Source: Glutamicibacter ardleyensis (GTDB lineage Bacteria > Actinomycetota > Actinomycetes > Actinomycetales > Micrococcaceae). Taken from it: 64,000 nucleotides of DNA. Positions 62,009-64,000 of this stretch are shown piece by piece. Both the position numbers and the translations under genes were made by a program. Under the pieces are notes generated by a model, which worked only from the letters and a program-made list of their open reading frames with translations, made no database searches and had not been told where the DNA came from. How positions within the stretch are numbered: the stretch's first letter is position 1; the number at the start of each line of letters is the position of its first letter. The stretch covers positions 830,640 through 894,639 of the forward strand of contig NZ_BMKX01000001.1 in assembly GCF_014644555.1 (NCBI RefSeq). The letters are read 5' to 3'.

Positions 62009-63177
62009 ACGAGCTCCGAATAATCAGCTACCAGACAGGTAATTTTCCTCCATCGCACTCAAATACGTCTAGCAGGTAGATGCATTTTTGGACTTCCGTA
62101 TCTTATGCAAACCCGTATGTCTGCTCGTGTGCTGGAATAGCCAGAATTTATTGTCCCCATACTAAGACACCTCCCGGTCCGAATTTCTGAACACCTCGCT
62201 ACAGTTTCGGCAGATAGCTGGGAATAGAACCATGTCTGCTGGCTAAAGACGGGCCTACCAATCCGCAATCTGGTACCGCTGTTTCACGCTCACGCAGACC
62301 ATTGTGAAGCTATACAGACTAGTCATTGATTGTTCGGGCGCAGAACTCTTGCCTCGCACATGTGTATTTCAGTTGGATTCAATCAGTTAGGAGCACCCGA
62401 AGGACAATCGGAACCAGTGTATGCCGAAATTTATGTCGTATCCTGATCTGTCTGGGTCAGCTCGTATCTATCCGTCATTGATCGGTATTGGAAAGGCATT
62501 TCTAGTCCAGAGTTGCCCTCAACGCATTGATAGCTGGACGTGGCTCTTTCGAGCGCGTGATGGCTTCCTCATAGTTAAGCTCTACAGGATAGATGCCGAC
62601 AGTTTTTTAGGCGTGGCGCACTGGGTCTACAAGGACATCTTCACCCCAGCTGCATTACCCGGTTTATGGAATTGAAGTACCCGTTGCGATCAATTTACAG
62701 GTCGATGATTTGAGTGCTGCAGCGTTTAGCCTCTCGACTAGTTTCGTGCCCACCGGACTCTAAACATGTGTTCGTGAAACTGCATTGGTTAGCCGGCCCG
62801 AGGAGCTGGTAAAGGCTAGCCGCCAGAATGAAGATTCGTGTCTCGTCTCCCTGAGCCAGTCCTTGCTACAGCAAAATAATCGGGAGGATCCTGATATCTA
62901 AGAGTGGCGGAGATGTCCGGGCCGGAAGTGTCAGTTCTAACCCGGACATATGTTGCTCCTCGAAACGGTCTCTATAGACAGTACGGAAGTCAACGTGTTC
63001 GCGATCATCCTGTCATGCAGCGGGTATTAGAAAATTGGGACCATCGGTGAATCGCGTCGTATGAGTATCGGTGCTAAATGGATAAAGGGCGGCGTCACTA
63101 CTCTGGGATACTGGATGGCTCTCAGGCTCCAGATGTTCACCCGGGCTGGTTTCTCGTCCATTGAATACGCACGAGAT

Positions 63178-63191
63178 GTTTCACGTGAAAC
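63178..63191. promoter_or_regulatory. parS site (ParB binding), core 14 bases
   Basis: GTTTCACGTGAAAC, the palindromic core of the bacterial chromosomal centromere site, matching 15 of 16 consensus positions (T at the last position instead of A). ParB dimers load here for origin segregation. Confidence 0.88.
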
Positions 63192-63257
63192 TTAGCCACA
63201 GATAGCCGTATCGAATCCAGCCTATAGCTATGCCTCGCACTCGAACGGCCATACATT

Positions 63258-63273
63258 TGTTTCACGTGAAACA
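63258..63273. promoter_or_regulatory. parS site (ParB binding), perfect 16-mer
   Basis: TGTTTCACGTGAAACA, identical to the bacterial parS consensus. It lies 80 bases from the first site (start to start). parAB are expected nearby, probably beyond the right edge. Confidence 0.92.
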
Positions 63274-63743
63274 CTCCCCCGAACGACCGTTACTATCAAA
63301 AGTAAGAAGTGAGCACCTATAAATTGAGCACAGTGTCCTTCAATAATCAGGCTTCCGTAGTCCCCTGGCAGAACCGAAATGTCTTCGCACTTATTTCTAT
63401 GACTGACGGCCAATAACGGCCAGACATCACGATGCTCAATAAATACTGGTCTTCAGGGTTCAGGTTCTATGAGTACCAGAAACCTAGTATTCCCTAACAA
63501 CGACCATGCTCTATAGGCGGACATAAGATCGAACCTAACAACAATATCTCGATAACGCTCAAAGCTCCCCTATGGGCTTTCAGTAGACCGTACGTGCGAC
63601 GAATCGGAATTACGTACGTGAAAGTCTGCGCCTTCCGTCACCGCAGCGCTCTATTTAACTTCTGAGATTGCTGTATCTTCTCAGGTGCCTTGGTTCCATT
63701 TTCCATAGTCAGCTATTCTTTGGCTGAATATTTGACTCGTTGA

Positions 63744-64000
63744 GAGCCACCTGCCAGAAACAGCATTATTGCCTTTCAGAGCCACCCAATATTCTCCTTC
63801 AGAGCCACCCTGTATAAACTCCGTCCACCACGCAAGAGTCTGCGTGTGAACTGCTCCCCAAATGCTGACCTGAGGAAAGTGGATCGAGTCGAAGAACGCG
63901 GCTGAACCAGTCCATGCTGGCTCAGTTGGCGACCTGTCATTTCATTGATCTGAACAGGAACCTGGTCTTTCAAGGCTTCACCGGGTCCGGCAAGTCCTAC
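63744..64000 (+). mobile_element. Second IS21-family remnant, left end
   Basis: Three GAGCCACC repeats (63744-63751, 63779-63786, 63802-63809) form an IS21-type left end, and the 35-base spacing and the sequence AAACAGC-TTATTG between the first two match the left end of the copy at 61503. It is directly followed by an istB fragment, again without istA. The element runs off the window. Confidence 0.65.
63813..64000 (+). pseudogene. istB fragment with frameshift, runs off the window
   Basis: One frame gives NADLRKVDRVEERG, then after a one-base deletion near 63900 the next frame continues LNQSMLAQLATCHFIDLNRN and LVFQGFTGSGKSY, the Walker A region of an IstB ATPase. The joined reading matches IstB around its P-loop. 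The frameshift marks it as broken; the 3' part is outside the window. Confidence 0.65.

Larger units (their letters stand above)
62009..63743. other. Gene-free region between two IS21 remnants
   Basis: No ORF here has a credible start or a recognisable product. Structures seen are two parS sites (63178-63191 and 63258-63273) and a 9-base inverted repeat ATGTCCGGG...CCCGGACAT (62913-62949) that could be a hairpin RNA element. The rest appears to be non-coding or decayed sequence. Confidence 0.6.

Noticed and set aside
62421..62675. 84-codon ORF in the gene-free region
   Set aside because: No Shine-Dalgarno at proper spacing and no recognisable motif; single open frame by chance is likely.
1..64000. 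tRNA, rRNA or CRISPR loci
   Set aside because: No T-loop/anticodon arrangement, rRNA core sequence or regular spaced repeats were found on reading both strands.

Overview
The window is one stretch of an actinobacterial chromosome. High-GC codon use, the order rpsF-ssb-rpsR-rplI-dnaB, and the block cca-NUDIX-murJ-pseudokinase-trxB-trxA point to the Micrococcaceae (Arthrobacter/Glutamicibacter group). In these bacteria that block lies close to parAB, rnpA, rpmH and dnaA. The two parS sites near 63.2 kb fit an origin-proximal position. No rRNA, tRNA or CRISPR array was seen.

Layout. 1-3.2 kb holds an L-arabinose operon on the minus strand (LacI-type regulator, araB, partial araD). 3.4-6.8 kb is a urate catabolic cluster: NCS2 permease, uricase, HIU hydrolase and OHCU decarboxylase. 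7-18.5 kb is accessory metabolism and transport: a TetR regulator with a duplicated membrane protein, an AEC carrier, an SDR, an OhrR-like regulator, a TDT channel, pirin and an MFS transporter. 18.6-20.6 kb is dnaB followed upstream by a dense DnaA-box cluster. 20.6-28.3 kb contains a flavin-reductase gene under an apparent SAM-IV riboswitch, a PQQ-type sugar dehydrogenase, an acyl-CoA synthetase and a CoA transferase. 28.5-31 kb holds a PadR/HAAS pair and the ribosomal rpsF-ssb-rpsR-rplI operon. 31-44.5 kb holds an OatA-like acyltransferase, an M18 aminopeptidase, a two-component/ABC-2 operon and a membrane glycosyltransferase.

45-51.8 kb is a surface-glycan operon for a nonulosonic acid. 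It has a CMP-sialate synthetase fused to a HAD phosphatase, a NeuB-type synthase, a GT2 enzyme, a polysialyltransferase-like protein and two further GT-B-like proteins. No NeuC-type epimerase is present, so the sugar may be Kdn rather than Neu5Ac. 52-53.2 kb is inositol-phosphate synthase. It is followed on the opposite strand by three tiny ORFs with strong ribosome binding sites, the second sitting behind a hairpin that would cover its Shine-Dalgarno. 54-61.1 kb is the cca to trxA block.

From 61.16 kb to the right end there is almost no intact coding sequence. It carries two decayed IS21-family remnants (terminal repeats plus broken istB) and, between them, two parS sites. The most unusual signals are the DnaA-box cluster beside dnaB, the minus-strand small-ORF array at 53.4-53.9 kb, the SAM-IV element ahead of a flavin reductase, the Kdn-like glycan operon, and the parS pair inside transposon debris.
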